Source: Arthrobacter sp. StoSoilB19
Lineage (GTDB): Bacteria > Actinomycetota > Actinomycetes > Actinomycetales > Micrococcaceae
Length of the DNA: 64,000 nt
Direction of reading: 5' to 3'
Assembly: GCF_019977275.1 (NCBI RefSeq)
Contig: NZ_AP024650.1
Coordinates: 434,001 to 498,000, forward strand
The notes under the pieces are model-generated. The model had not been told where the DNA came from and made no database searches. It was given only the letters and a program-made list of their open reading frames with translations. The position numbers and the translations under genes were made by a program. Positions 7,746 to 21,238 of the stretch are shown piece by piece. The stretch's first letter is position 1. Every line of letters begins with the position of its first letter.

Positions 7746-10091
7746 ATGGCACTGATCACCGCGGACCGCGAACGGTTCCCCGACACCCCCTGGCAGCTCG
7801 TTGAAACGCGCCATGAATCCGAAAACGCGGGAACGCTTGAGACCCTGTTTGCCCTGGGCAACGGGCACCTGGGCATCCGGGGTGCCCATTGGGCTGCGGC
7901 CGACGCCGAACTCCCGGGCAGCTTCATCAACGGGCTGCACGAAATCTGGGACATCAAGCACGCCGAGAATGCGTTTGGGTTCGCCCGGACGGGGCAGCGC
8001 ATCCTCTACATCCCGGACGCCAACAACTTCACCGTGGTGGTGGACGGGGAAAGCCTGAGCCTGGCCGAATCCGAGGTCGTCGACTACCGGCGCAGCATCG
8101 ACTTCTGCACCGGCATCTACGAATGCCGCATCACCTGGCAATGCCGGTCCGGCGCCGTGGTGACCACCACGGAACGGCGGGCCGTTGGCTTCGCCTCCCG
8201 CGGCAGCCTTGGTATTTCGCTTGACGTTGCCACGGACCGCCAGGTCTCCCTGGACGTCACCTCCTCCGTCATCAACCGGCAGGACCAGCCGGTGGAAGAC
8301 CACTCCGTGCATGATCCGCGCCGCGCCGGCCGCCACGCCGGGCGCGTGCTTTTGCCCGTGCGGCTCGACGGCGGCGATGGCTCCCTGCGCCTGTCCTGGG
8401 AGGCCTCCGAATCAAAGCAGCGCGTGGGGATCGCGGTTGACCACTGGACGTCCCCCGGGCACCAGCCGTTCGAGACTCTGGTGGACCAGGACGACAGCAG
8501 CGTCCGGTACGTCCTGGCAGTGGATGCCGCCGAGCCGTTCCGGCTGGAAAAGAGCGTCAGCTACGCCGCCGGCCGCATGGTGCAGGACCCTGACGTCGAC
8601 GCAGCTGCAGTGGCCGAAGAGGCGCTGCGCCCGGTGAATGACATCTTTGCCGAGAGCGAAGCCCATTTCCGCGGCTACTGGGCCACATCGGACATTGTGG
8701 TTGAGGGCGGCGGGGCCGGCCTGCAGCAGGCTATCCGGTGGAACCTGTTCCAGCTGGCGCAGGCCACCGCGCGCGCCGATGTTGCCGGCATCCCTGCCAA
8801 GGGCGTGACGGGCTCGGGTTACGAGGGGCACTACTTCTGGGACCAGGAAGTGTACCTGTTGCCGTACCTCACCTACACCAATCCCGACGGCGCCCGGCAG
8901 GTTTTGGAGTTCCGCCACGGCATGCTGCCCGAAGCCAAGATCCGCGCCAAGGAGCTGAGCGTTGACGGTGCCCTCTTCCCGTGGCGCACTATCAACGGGC
9001 TCGAGGCCAGCGCCTATTACGCCGCCGGCACTGCGCAGTTCCACATCGCGGCCGCCATCGCCTTTGCCACCAACAGGTACCTCTGGGCCACCGGCGACGC
9101 CGCCTTCCGGGAAGGAATGGGTGCGGAGCTGCTGATCGAGACCGCCCGGATGTGGATCTCCCTGGGCTTCTTCGGCAAGGACGGCCTCTTCCATATCCAC
9201 GGCGTCACCGGCCCTGATGAGTACACGGCCGTGGTGAACGACAACCTGTACACAAACGTGATGGCCCGCTTCAACCTGCGTGCCGCCGCCGCGCTTGAGC
9301 ATGCCGAAATCACCAACGAAGAGCGCCAGATGTGGGAAGCCGCGGCCAGCCGGATGCAGCTTCCGTTCGACGAGCGGATGCAGGTGCACTCCCAGGACAA
9401 TGACTTCATGACCCTGGAGGCCTGGGACTGGACCACGCCGCGGTCCAAGTATCCGCTGCTCCTGCACTTCCACCCGCTGGTGATTTACCGCCACCAGGTC
9501 CTCAAGCAGGCCGACACGGTGCTTGCCATGTTCCTGCAGTGGCAGGATTTCACGGCGGAGGAAAAGCAGCGCGCCTTTGACTTCTACGATCCCATCACTA
9601 CGGGCGACTCCACCCTGTCCGCCTGCGTCCAGGGCATCATGGCCGCCGAGGTGGGCTACTTCAAGGAGGCCCTGGACCACTTCACCAACGCCGTGTTCAT
9701 CGACCTCGACGACACCCACGGCAACACCATCGACGGCGTGCATATCGCGTCCACAGGCGGCGTATGGAGTTCCCTGGTGTGCGGTTTCGCCGGACTGCGC
9801 GACCAGGGCCCGGTCCCGTTTTTCGATCCGCGCCTGCCTGGACAGTGGGAAGGGCTTGCCTTCCACCTGAAGATCCGCGGCCGCCTGCTGCTGGTCCGGC
9901 TTTCTGCCGACGCCATTACGCTCACGGTCCAGGAGGGCGAACCCCTGGAGGTGGACGTCCGCGGCCAGCGGTTGATGGTCACGGGCCAGCCCGTGCAGGT
10001 GCACCTGGAGCGCATCCCGGAGCCGGAGCCCACAGTCTTCCCGAGCGGACCTCCGACGGCGAGCATTCCCGTGGTGCGCGGCAGAAGCTAG
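7746..10091 (+). CDS. Glycoside hydrolase family 65 phosphorylase (maltose/trehalose/kojibiose type)
   Basis: A 781-residue cytoplasmic enzyme with the GH65 layout: N-terminal beta-sandwich (about 1-270), linker, (alpha/alpha)6 catalytic barrel (about 310-680) and a C-terminal beta sheet. The general-acid Glu492 is in the GPDEY motif, and the GHYFWDQEVYLLPY barrel segment is typical. GH65 phosphorylases split an alpha-linked glucose disaccharide with phosphate and invert it to beta-glucose 1-phosphate. The adjacent beta-phosphoglucomutase fits that product. Which disaccharide is used cannot be read from the sequence. The ATG at 7746 follows an AAAAGGA box; the longer open frame upstream overlaps pgmB and is not used. 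Confidence 0.88.
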   Translation: MALITADRERFPDTPWQLVETRHESENAGTLETLFALGNGHLGIRGAHWAAADAELPGSFINGLHEIWDIKHAENAFGFARTGQRILYIPDANNFTVVVDGESLSLAESEVVDYRRSIDFCTGIYECRITWQCRSGAVVTTTERRAVGFASRGSLGISLDVATDRQVSLDVTSSVINRQDQPVEDHSVHDPRRAGRHAGRVLLPVRLDGGDGSLRLSWEASESKQRVGIAVDHWTSPGHQPFETLVDQDDSSVRYVLAVDAAEPFRLEKSVSYAAGRMVQDPDVDAAAVAEEALRPVNDIFAESEAHFRGYWATSDIVVEGGGAGLQQAIRWNLFQLAQATARADVAGIPAKGVTGSGYEGHYFWDQEVYLLPYLTYTNPDGARQVLEFRHGMLPEAKIRAKELSVDGALFPWRTINGLEASAYYAAGTAQFHIAAAIAFATNRYLWATGDAAFREGMGAELLIETARMWISLGFFGKDGLFHIHGVTGPDEYTAVVNDNLYTNVMARFNLRAAAALEHAEITNEERQMWEAAASRMQLPFDERMQVHSQDNDFMTLEAWDWTTPRSKYPLLLHFHPLVIYRHQVLKQADTVLAMFLQWQDFTAEEKQRAFDFYDPITTGDSTLSACVQGIMAAEVGYFKEALDHFTNAVFIDLDDTHGNTIDGVHIASTGGVWSSLVCGFAGLRDQGPVPFFDPRLPGQWEGLAFHLKIRGRLLLVRLSADAITLTVQEGEPLEVDVRGQRLMVTGQPVQVHLERIPEPEPTVFPSGPPTASIPVVRGRS

Positions 10092-10116
10092 GTTCGCGGG
10101 TGCGTGCAGGGGCTCC

Positions 10117-11130
10117 TTAGCCTGCCAGGAGGGTGGCGGCTTCCTGGCGGGTGGTGCCGGAGTCCTGGATGCCGTCGGCGATGTGGGCGAGTTCGGCGGG
10201 GATGTCGCGGCCTTTTTTGCGCATGGCGGTGGCCCAGAGCCGGCCGGCGCGGTAGGAGGAGCGGACCAGGGGGCCGGACATGACGCCGAGGAAGCCGATT
10301 TCCTGGGCTTCGTGCTGGAGGTCCACGAATTCCTGGGGTTTGACCCAGCGGTCCACGGGCAGGTGCCGCTCGCTGGGGCGCAGGTACTGGGTGATGGTGA
10401 TCAGGTCGCAGCCGGCGGCGTGGAGGTCGCGGAGTGCTTCGCTGATTTCTTCGCGGGTTTCGCCCATGCCCAGGATGAGGTTGGACTTGGTGACCATGCC
10501 CAGGTTCCGGCCCTGGGTGATGACGTCCAGGGAGCGGTCGTAGCGGAACGCGGGGCGGATCCGCTTGAAGATCCGGGGCACGGTTTCGACGTTGTGCGCG
10601 AAGACCTCGGGGGCGGAGTCGCAGATGGCCTTGATGTGCTCGGGTTTGCCGGAGAAGTCCGGGATGAGCAGTTCCACGCCGGTGCCGGGGTTCAGTTCGT
10701 GGATTTTGCGGACGGTTTCGGCGTAGAGCCAGACGCCTTCGTCTTCCAGGTCGTCGCGGGCGACGCCGGTGACGGTGGCGTAGCGCAGCTGCATGGATTG
10801 GACGGAGCGGGCCACCTTGGTGGGTTCGAACCGGTCCAGGGGTGAGGGTTTGCCGGTGTCGATCTGGCAGAAGTCGCAGCGGCGGGTGCATTCGGAGCCG
10901 CCGATCAGGAAGGTGGCTTCCTTGTCTTCCCAGCATTCGAAGATGTTGGGGCAGCCGGCCTCTTCGCAGACGGTGTGCAGGCCTTCCTTTTTCACCAGGT
11001 TCTTCAGGCCGACGAATTCCGGGCCCATCTGGACCTTGGCCTTGATCCACTCCGGTTTGCGTTCCACCGGGACCGCAGCGTTGCGCTGCTCAATCCGCAG
11101 CATCTTCCGGCCTTCAGGTGCCAATGTCAT
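10117..11130 (-). CDS. lipA: Lipoyl synthase (radical SAM)
   Basis: A 337-residue enzyme that inserts two sulfurs into protein-bound octanoyl groups. Both iron-sulfur motifs are present: the auxiliary cluster [12 protein letters not shown] and the radical [11 protein letters not shown]. The C-terminal RSSYRAG motif with the conserved Ser ligand is also seen. It ends the glycine/serine gene run (gcvP-gcvT-gcvH-glyA-sdaA-lipA). Its presence makes sense because GcvH must be lipoylated. I chose the ATG at 11130, which has a GGAAA box and leaves 47 bp after the sdaA stop; an in-frame ATG at 11184 would overlap sdaA. LipB is not in the window. Confidence 0.94.
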   Translation of the reverse strand: MTLAPEGRKMLRIEQRNAAVPVERKPEWIKAKVQMGPEFVGLKNLVKKEGLHTVCEEAGCPNIFECWEDKEATFLIGGSECTRRCDFCQIDTGKPSPLDRFEPTKVARSVQSMQLRYATVTGVARDDLEDEGVWLYAETVRKIHELNPGTGVELLIPDFSGKPEHIKAICDSAPEVFAHNVETVPRIFKRIRPAFRYDRSLDVITQGRNLGMVTKSNLILGMGETREEISEALRDLHAAGCDLITITQYLRPSERHLPVDRWVKPQEFVDLQHEAQEIGFLGVMSGPLVRSSYRAGRLWATAMRKKGRDIPAELAHIADGIQDSGTTRQEAATLLAG

Positions 11131-11177
11131 GGTTGTTTCCTTTGCTTGCTTGGGGATTCGCGGCAGGTTGTTGCCGG

Positions 11178-12617
<1,440 letters not shown>

Positions 12618-12943
12618 AACTAAATCCTTACTGAAACTGTGGTTCGGTTGGTGTGGCCGGGCTGGGGTGGGCGGGCAGGACATCCTCTGCGTGCTCGGTC
12701 GCGAAGACGCCCGCTAAGCGGACGTGACGCTCCCTTGGACGCACGCTGCCGGATGCCCCGCCCACTCCGAGGGTCTGTCACCAAGGCGACATGCCCACGA
12801 GGGGCCGGCGGAGCCGGACTTTTCGAAAGCCTGCTCCCCACCGTCTCCCTAACCTCGCAAGCTCGGCCAGGGAACCCTGACGGCGTGGGCCCAAGCACGG
12901 TGAAAATGTCCGGTCCGCCGGGCCCGTTAGCGATCACGATCCC
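12618..12943. other. 326-bp non-coding gap between glyA and sdaA
   Basis: The other genes of this run are spaced by -4 to 49 bp, so this gap stands out. Short frames are open on both strands but neither resembles a known protein and none has a good ribosome-binding site. The text is GC-rich and I could not fold a convincing terminator or riboswitch in it. It could hold an sdaA promoter, a structured leader or an intergenic repeat. Confidence 0.4.
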
Positions 12944-14266
12944 TCAGGACAGAGGTGCCACGCCCGGGTAGAGCGGGTGCGCCGAAGCCAGGACCTCGAC
13001 GCGGTGACGCAGACCGGAGAGGTCGGCGTCGGCGTCGGCGATCAAAGCTTGGGCGATGATGTCCGCAACCTCGCGGAAGGCGTCCTCGCCGAACCCGCGG
13101 GTGGCCAGTGCGGGCGTGCCGATGCGCAGGCCTGAGGTGACCATCGGCGGGCGGGGGTCGAAGGGAACGGCGTTGCGGTTGACGGTGATGTCAATGGCGG
13201 CGAGCCGGTCTTCGGCCTGCTGCCCGTCGAGGTCGCAGTTGCGCAGGTCAACGAGGACCAGGTGCACGTCGGTGCCGCCCGAGATCACGCTGATGCCCTT
13301 GGCGGTGACGTCCGGCTGGACCAGGCGTTCCGCCAGGAGGCGGGCACCGGCAAGGACTCGCTCCTGCCGCTCGCGGAACTCTTCGGACGCTGCGATCTTG
13401 AACGCCACGGCCTTGCCGGCGATCACGTGTTCCAGCGGGCCACCCTGCTGACCGGGAAACACAGCCGAGTTGATCTTCTTGGCGATGTCGGCGTCGTTGG
13501 TCAGGATGATGCCGCCGCGCGGACCGGCCAGGGTCTTGTGCGTGGTGGACGTGGTGACGTGGGCGTGCGGCACCGGCGACGGGTGCAGCCCGGCCGCCAC
13601 CAGTCCGGCGAAGTGCGCCATATCCACCATCAGGTAGGCCCCCACGGAGTCGGCGATCCGGCGGAATTCTGCGAAGTCCAGCTGGCGGGCGTAAGCGGAC
13701 CAGCCGGCCACGATCAGCTGAGGCTTGTGCTCCTGGGCCAGCCGTTCCACCTCTGCCATGTCGATGGTGTGGGTGTCCTCGCGGACCTGGTACGGGACCA
13801 CGTTGTAGAGCCTGCCGGAGAAGTTGATCCGCATGCCGTGGGTCAGGTGGCCGCCGTGCGCCAGGTTGAGGCCCATGATGGTGTCGCCGGGCTTGATCAG
13901 GGCGTGCATGACGGAGGCGTTGGCCTGTGCACCGGAGTGTGGTTGGACGTTGGCGAACCCGGCGCCGAAGAGGTCCTTGACCCGGTCGATGGCGAGTTGC
14001 TCGATGACGTCCACGTGCTCGCAGCCGCCGTAGTAGCGCTTGCCGGGGTAGCCTTCGGCGTACTTGTTGGTCAGGACCGAGCCCTGGGCCTGCATGACCG
14101 CAGCGGCCGTGTGGTTCTCGGACGCGATCATCTCCAGGCCGTCGCGCTGGCGGCCAAGCTCGTCGTCAATCTTCGCGGCAACCTCAGGGTCCAGGACGGA
14201 CAGGTCGGCGTTCAGGCTTGGGGAGGCCACCTGCTCGAAGGCGCCCACTTCTGCCGGGGCGCTCAC
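12944..14266 (-). CDS. glyA: Serine hydroxymethyltransferase
   Basis: A 440-residue PLP enzyme interconverting glycine plus 5,10-methylene-THF with serine. The [35 protein letters not shown] block (split by conserved residues, about 47-82) is diagnostic. PLP-binding Lys244 is in [13 protein letters not shown]. The start overlaps gcvH by 4 bp (ATGA), so the two are translationally coupled. Its operon partners supply methylene-THF from glycine cleavage, and together they convert two glycines to one serine. The N-terminal ~15 residues are a short actinobacterial extension. Confidence 0.95.
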   Translation of the reverse strand: MSAPAEVGAFEQVASPSLNADLSVLDPEVAAKIDDELGRQRDGLEMIASENHTAAAVMQAQGSVLTNKYAEGYPGKRYYGGCEHVDVIEQLAIDRVKDLFGAGFANVQPHSGAQANASVMHALIKPGDTIMGLNLAHGGHLTHGMRINFSGRLYNVVPYQVREDTHTIDMAEVERLAQEHKPQLIVAGWSAYARQLDFAEFRRIADSVGAYLMVDMAHFAGLVAAGLHPSPVPHAHVTTSTTHKTLAGPRGGIILTNDADIAKKINSAVFPGQQGGPLEHVIAGKAVAFKIAASEEFRERQERVLAGARLLAERLVQPDVTAKGISVISGGTDVHLVLVDLRNCDLDGQQAEDRLAAIDITVNRNAVPFDPRPPMVTSGLRIGTPALATRGFGEDAFREVADIIAQALIADADADLSGLRHRVEVLASAHPLYPGVAPLS

Positions 14267-14646
14267 AGCTCGCCGCCGTTTGCTGCGGCGTATTCCTCTG
14301 CCGACATGAGCGGGCCTTCCTCGGTAACGGCCACCTTGAAGAGCCAGCCCGCACCGTAGGGATCGCTGTTGATCAGGGCGGGGTCCGTGACCACGCCGTC
14401 GTTGATCTCGGTGACCTCACCGGTCACGGGGGCGTAGAGGTCGGAGACGGATTTGGTGGATTCCACCTCGCCGCAGGTCTCGCCGGCCGTCACGGTGGAG
14501 CCGACCTCGGGGAGGTCCACGTACACGATGTCGCCCAGGGCGTCGGCAGCAACGGCGGAAATCCCGATCCCCGCTGGGCCGGATCCGTCAACAGCAACCC
14601 ACTCGTGCTCGGCGGAGTACTTCAGTTCAGAAACAACTTTGCTCAT
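14263..14646 (-). CDS. gcvH: Glycine cleavage system H protein
   Basis: A 127-residue lipoyl carrier that shuttles the aminomethyl group from GcvP to GcvT. The lipoylation site is Lys65 in [15 protein letters not shown], the expected position for the family. The WLFKV segment near residue 103 is also conserved. The gene lies 49 bp after gcvT and overlaps glyA by 4 bp. LipA, which completes its cofactor, is encoded at the end of the same gene run. Confidence 0.95.
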   Translation of the reverse strand: MSKVVSELKYSAEHEWVAVDGSGPAGIGISAVAADALGDIVYVDLPEVGSTVTAGETCGEVESTKSVSDLYAPVTGEVTEINDGVVTDPALINSDPYGAGWLFKVAVTEEGPLMSAEEYAAANGGEL

Positions 14647-14695
14647 TGTCTACTTTCCTTCTCTTCAAAACCTGTGGTGGTTGGGCGAAATCGAT

Positions 14696-15844
14696 TTACT
14701 TCTGGCGCTTGTAAAAGGGGAGGGGGACGACTTCGAAGCGCTCGGGCTTGCCGCGGAGGTCGATGTCCAGGACGGTCCCGACTTCAGCAAATTCGACGTC
14801 GACGTAGGCCATGGCGATGGGGTATCCGAGGGTGGGGGAGGGCTGGCCGGAGGTTACTTCGCCCACCAGGGTGCCGTCCTTGAGGACGGGGTAATGGGCG
14901 CGGGCAGCGCGGCGTCCGGCACCCTTGAGGCCCACCAGCTTCTGCCCGATGCTTGAACCGACTCCTGCGGCCTTGATGGCGGCCAGGGCGTCCTTGCCTA
15001 CGAAGCCGCTCTCCTTCGCCAGCGACACCACGGGGCCCAGACCGGCCGCGTAGGCGTTGACGTGGCGGGAGAGTTCGTTGCCGTAGAGCGGCATCCCGGC
15101 TTCGAGGCGGAGCGAGTCGCGTGCGGCCAGTCCGGCTGGAACCAGGCCGGAGCCTTCGCCGGCCTGGAGCAGGGCCTCCCACAGTGCGGGGGCGTCCAGG
15201 TTGGGAACGTAGATCTCGAAGCCGTCCTCGCCGGTGTAGCCGGTCCGGGCCACGAGCAGGTCCTGGACCGTACCGTTGACGGCGATGCCCACCTCGACGG
15301 CGGCGTAGTACTTGAGCCCGGTGAGCAGTGCGTGCTGTTCGGCCGGGACCAGCGTCAGGAGGATCGCTTCGGAATTCGGTCCCTGGACGGCGATCAGCGA
15401 GGTGTTGGCGGAGGCGTCCTCCACAGTGACGTCGAAGGCGGCGGCGCGTTCCAGCAGTTCCTTGGCCACCACTGCGGCGTTGCCCGCGTTGGGCACCACC
15501 AGGTACCTGTCCACGCCCTCTTCGGGGGATGGCCGGCGGTAGGTGATGAGGTCGTCGATGATGCCGCCATCGGCGTTGCAGATCAGCGAGTACTTTGCCT
15601 TGCCCACGGCCACCGCGGACAGTTTGCCGGCAAGGGCGTAGTCCAGGAAGGCGGCGGCGTCGGGGCCGGTCACCCAGACCTCGCCCATGTGGGAGAGGTC
15701 GAACAGGCCGGCCGCCCTGCGCACGGCATGGTGTTCCGCGAGTTCAGACTCGTACTTGAGCGGCATCTGCCACCCGCCGAAGTCCGTGAACGAGGCCCCG
15801 GCCTTCTTGTGCTGCTCGAAAAGAGCGGTGTAGTTCTCAGTCAT
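14696..15844 (-). CDS. gcvT: Aminomethyltransferase (glycine cleavage T protein)
   Basis: A 382-residue THF-dependent T protein that releases ammonia from the aminomethyl-lipoyl arm and forms 5,10-methylene-THF. The N-terminal folate domain shows FTDFGGWQMPLKY (about 18-30) and LFDLSHMGE (about 47-55). GYTGEDGFEIYVP (about 199-211) and the C-terminal GEVTSGQPSPTLG barrel motif are also typical. The start lies 9 bp after the gcvP stop, so it is in one operon under control of the upstream glycine riboswitch. Confidence 0.95.
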   Translation of the reverse strand: MTENYTALFEQHKKAGASFTDFGGWQMPLKYESELAEHHAVRRAAGLFDLSHMGEVWVTGPDAAAFLDYALAGKLSAVAVGKAKYSLICNADGGIIDDLITYRRPSPEEGVDRYLVVPNAGNAAVVAKELLERAAAFDVTVEDASANTSLIAVQGPNSEAILLTLVPAEQHALLTGLKYYAAVEVGIAVNGTVQDLLVARTGYTGEDGFEIYVPNLDAPALWEALLQAGEGSGLVPAGLAARDSLRLEAGMPLYGNELSRHVNAYAAGLGPVVSLAKESGFVGKDALAAIKAAGVGSSIGQKLVGLKGAGRRAARAHYPVLKDGTLVGEVTSGQPSPTLGYPIAMAYVDVEFAEVGTVLDIDLRGKPERFEVVPLPFYKRQK

Positions 15845-15853
15845 TGGAAGTCC

Positions 15854-18727
<2,874 letters not shown>

Positions 18728-18794
18728 GAGGAACTCCAGATCTGGCCGGCCGAAGGTGGCACGGCGTGGGATGGGTTCCTCCCCGCTCTGTATT

Positions 18795-18985
18795 GGACCT
18801 GAGAGATTCCGCGTTGCCTGCTGTTGGCAGGGGACCGCTTGCACCGTCGGTGAACCAGGCAGAAGCCTGATTGCTTTCCAGAGTCGCCTCGCCGTGACGG
18901 TACGGGGGCCTGAGAGATTCCTGGGGAGGATTTGCTCCTACGGCGCCTGACCGGTGTTTCGCCGGGAGGACTCTCCCGTCACAGC
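18795..18985 (-). promoter_or_regulatory. Tandem glycine riboswitch upstream of gcvP
   Basis: On the minus strand the leader carries two successive glycine aptamers. The first has the GCCGTAGGAGCAAA core and the CTCTCAGGC closing element (plus 18909-18955). The linker has ACTCTGGAAAGC, and the second has GACGGTGCAAGC and CTCTCAGGTCC (plus about 18798-18846). These match the tandem gcvT-type element, in which glycine binding usually turns expression on. The leader ends about 68 bp before the gcvP start. No clear terminator stem is visible between them, so control may act at translation. Confidence 0.92.
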
Positions 18986-19286
18986 TCGAAAGGCTTATTC
19001 AAATGTGGGTGATTCGGCTCACAAGGTACCGGGATAGACCCGTCCGTGGCAAATCGGGCGGCTTCCGTGCGGGGCTCGAGGGGCACGTGACGCCGTTCTT
19101 CCCCGCTTGTGTCGGGAGGGGTTTGACATTCGATCGTGACGGACACCACACTGAACCCCGGGATTGGCGCCGCCGGTGGCTGGCTCAGCGTATCCGGAGC
19201 AGCCCACCAGTCGGCGCCTGTCCCATTGCATGACCGGCCGTGGCCCAAAAAGCCTGCGGCTTCCAACTGAATACGCCTTCGACCTG
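18986..19286. other. Divergent promoter region between the two glycine riboswitches
   Basis: About 300 bp without a gene separate the two divergent leaders, so both transcripts should start here. A consensus TTGACA occurs at 19123-19128 on the plus strand, but I see no strong -10 partner. An A/T-rich patch at 18992-19001 lies just upstream of the minus-strand aptamer. No coding signal was found. Confidence 0.45.
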
Positions 19287-19475
19287 CGGCGGGAGAGCCC
19301 TGCCGGGTACATCCAGCAGGCGCCGTAGGAGCAAACCCTCCCCAGGAAACTCTCAGGCCCACGTACCGCCGCGGACAGGCAACTCTGGAAAGCAGCCGGG
19401 CATGACCCTGGCTCACCGGCGGTGCAAGCGGCTTTTGCTGCGGAAACTCTCAGGTCCACTACAGAGCGGGGAGGA
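19287..19475 (+). promoter_or_regulatory. Tandem glycine riboswitch upstream of the cycA-type permease
   Basis: A second, complete tandem glycine aptamer reads towards the permease. Aptamer 1 (about 19287-19380) holds GGGAGAGCC, CGCCGTAGGAGCAAA and AACTCTCAGGC. Aptamer 2 (about 19381-19475) holds AACTCTGGAAAGC, GGCGGTGCAAGC and AACTCTCAGGTCC. The following GCGGC/GCCGC stem (19488-19492 with 19501-19505) runs into TTTAT and could be a weak terminator or an RBS-sequestering element. It closely resembles the minus-strand gcvP leader and points to glycine as the transported substrate. Confidence 0.92.
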
Positions 19476-19524
19476 ACCAAATCTTTTGCGGCACCCAAAA
19501 GCCGCTTTATCGATGGAGTTCCTC

Positions 19525-21066
19525 ATGGCGATTCATCCCCCCACGTCCAACGGCGAACCAGCCCGCAGCCAAGGCGCTGCCACGGCAGCCCGCAGCGAGC
19601 CTCCCCACCTGGAGCGGCAGCTCACCAACCGGCATATCCAGCTCATCGCCATCGGCGGCGCGATCGGCACGGGCCTGTTCATGGGTTCCGGCAAGACCAT
19701 CTCCGCGGCCGGCCCATCCGTGATCTTCGTATACATGATCATCGGCTTCATGCTTTTCTTCGTCATGCGGGCCATGGGTGAACTGCTGCTCAGCAACCTG
19801 AACTACAAGTCCTTCAGTGATTTCGCCGCCGATCTCCTGGGGCCGTGGGCCGGATTCTTCACGGGCTGGACGTACTGGTTCTGCTGGGTGATCACCGGAA
19901 TCGCCGACGTCATCGCCATCGCAGGGTACTCAAAGGAACTTTGGCCGGCGCTGCCACTTTGGATCCCGGGCCTGGCCACGGTGGGCATCCTGCTCCTGCT
20001 GAACCTCGCCACCGTCAAGGCGTTCGGCGAGACCGAGTTCTGGTTCGCCCTCATCAAGATCGTCGCCATCGCAGCCCTGATCATCGTGGGACTCTTCATG
20101 ATCTTCACCGGTTTCCAGAGCGACGCGGGCACCGCAAGCTTCACCAACCTGTGGAGCCATGGCGGGTTCTTCCCCAATGAGTTCATGGGCTTCGTGGCCG
20201 GATTCCAGATCGCAGTCTTCGCCTTCGTAGGCATCGAACTGGTGGGAACCACCGCCGCCGAGGCCAAGAACCCCGAGCGCACGCTGCCCAAGGCCATCAA
20301 CGCCATCCCCGTCCGCGTGCTGCTCTTCTATGTCGGTGCGCTGGTCATCCTGATGGCGGTCACCCCGTGGACCCAGTTCGCCGCCGGCCACAGCCCCTTT
20401 ATCGGGATGTTCTCCCTGGCCGGCCTCGGCGCCGCGGCCACGGTGGTCAACCTGGTGGTCCTGACTTCGGCGATGTCCTCCGCGAACTCCGGCATCTACT
20501 CCACGTCCCGCATGGTCTTCGGCCTGGCCCAGGAAGGCGATGCCCCCGGTATCTTCAGCCGGCTCTCCACGAGGAAGGTGCCCAGCAACGCGCTGTTCCT
20601 GTCCTGCGTCCTGCTGCTGTCCGGCGTCGTACTCATGTATGCCGGCCAGGATGTTGGCATGGCCTTTGAAATGGTGACCACCGTGTCTGCGGTCTGCTTC
20701 GTCTTCGTCTGGTCGATCATCCTCGCCAGCTACATCTCCTTCCGGCGCCGCCGGCCGCACCTGCATGCGGCGTCGAAGTTCAAGATGCCCGGTGGCATTC
20801 CCGCCGTGTGGGTGGTGTACGCATTCTTCGCCTTCGTCCTTTGGGCCCTTACCACCCAGCCCGACACTCTCGTTGCACTGCTGGTAACCCCCATCTGGTT
20901 CGTCATCCTGGGCGTGGCTTGGGCCATCCTGCGGCGCCGTCCCGCCCACCTGGCCCGCTTCGAGGTCTTCCGTGCCGAGCTTCAGGCAGACCAGGCCACT
21001 GCCGCGCGCAGCGGCGGCCAGGACGCCGGGGCGGCGGGGCGCGAGGTCCAGCAGGCCGGGAAGTAA
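19525..21066 (+). CDS. cycA: Glycine/D-serine/D-alanine permease, CycA type (APC family)
   Basis: A 513-residue APC-superfamily transporter with about 12 membrane helices. The stretch from LTNRHIQLIAIGGAIGTGLF (about 33-52) through MRAMGELLLSNLNYKSFSDF and GWTYWFCWVITGIADV is near-identical to the pattern of E. coli CycA as I recall it. The ATG at 19525 has a GGAG box and follows the glycine riboswitch directly. Its first codons (MAIHP) resemble the start of gcvP (MTIHS), suggesting that the two leaders are copies. Its role would be glycine (and D-Ala/D-Ser) uptake by proton symport. The long upstream open frame runs through the aptamers and is not coding. Confidence 0.92.
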   Translation: MAIHPPTSNGEPARSQGAATAARSEPPHLERQLTNRHIQLIAIGGAIGTGLFMGSGKTISAAGPSVIFVYMIIGFMLFFVMRAMGELLLSNLNYKSFSDFAADLLGPWAGFFTGWTYWFCWVITGIADVIAIAGYSKELWPALPLWIPGLATVGILLLLNLATVKAFGETEFWFALIKIVAIAALIIVGLFMIFTGFQSDAGTASFTNLWSHGGFFPNEFMGFVAGFQIAVFAFVGIELVGTTAAEAKNPERTLPKAINAIPVRVLLFYVGALVILMAVTPWTQFAAGHSPFIGMFSLAGLGAAATVVNLVVLTSAMSSANSGIYSTSRMVFGLAQEGDAPGIFSRLSTRKVPSNALFLSCVLLLSGVVLMYAGQDVGMAFEMVTTVSAVCFVFVWSIILASYISFRRRRPHLHAASKFKMPGGIPAVWVVYAFFAFVLWALTTQPDTLVALLVTPIWFVILGVAWAILRRRPAHLARFEVFRAELQADQATAARSGGQDAGAAGREVQQAGK

Positions 21067-21156
21067 CGTCCGACGGCGGGTTGCAGCGGCGGCGGTGAGG
21101 TGCAGGTACCGCATCCTGCCGCCGCAGCGCGCCGGACGAAGCCACGGCCCGGAAGT

Positions 21157-21168
21157 TAAGCATGCTTA
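21157..21168. promoter_or_regulatory. TAAGCATGCTTA palindrome upstream of a conserved hypothetical gene
   Basis: A perfect 12-bp palindrome lies about 70 bp before the gene at 21239. Related TAAGCANNNTTA sequences occur in the upstream regions at 38989-39000 and 41000-41011. It may be a protein-binding or promoter element; the factor is unknown. Confidence 0.4.
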
Positions 21169-21238
21169 GTGTCTATCCACATAGGATGGAAAGGCACGGC
21201 AGCCTACCCGCTGCAGGTCGATTTGAATGAAGGTGACC

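Noticed and set aside
18728..18844. Upstream extension of gcvP by 39 codons
   Set aside because: The frame is open only because it passes through the second glycine aptamer; family N terminus and RBS fit the ATG at 18727.
19240..19524. Upstream extension of the cycA-type permease
   Set aside because: It runs through the riboswitch; the permease N terminus and GGAG box support the ATG at 19525.
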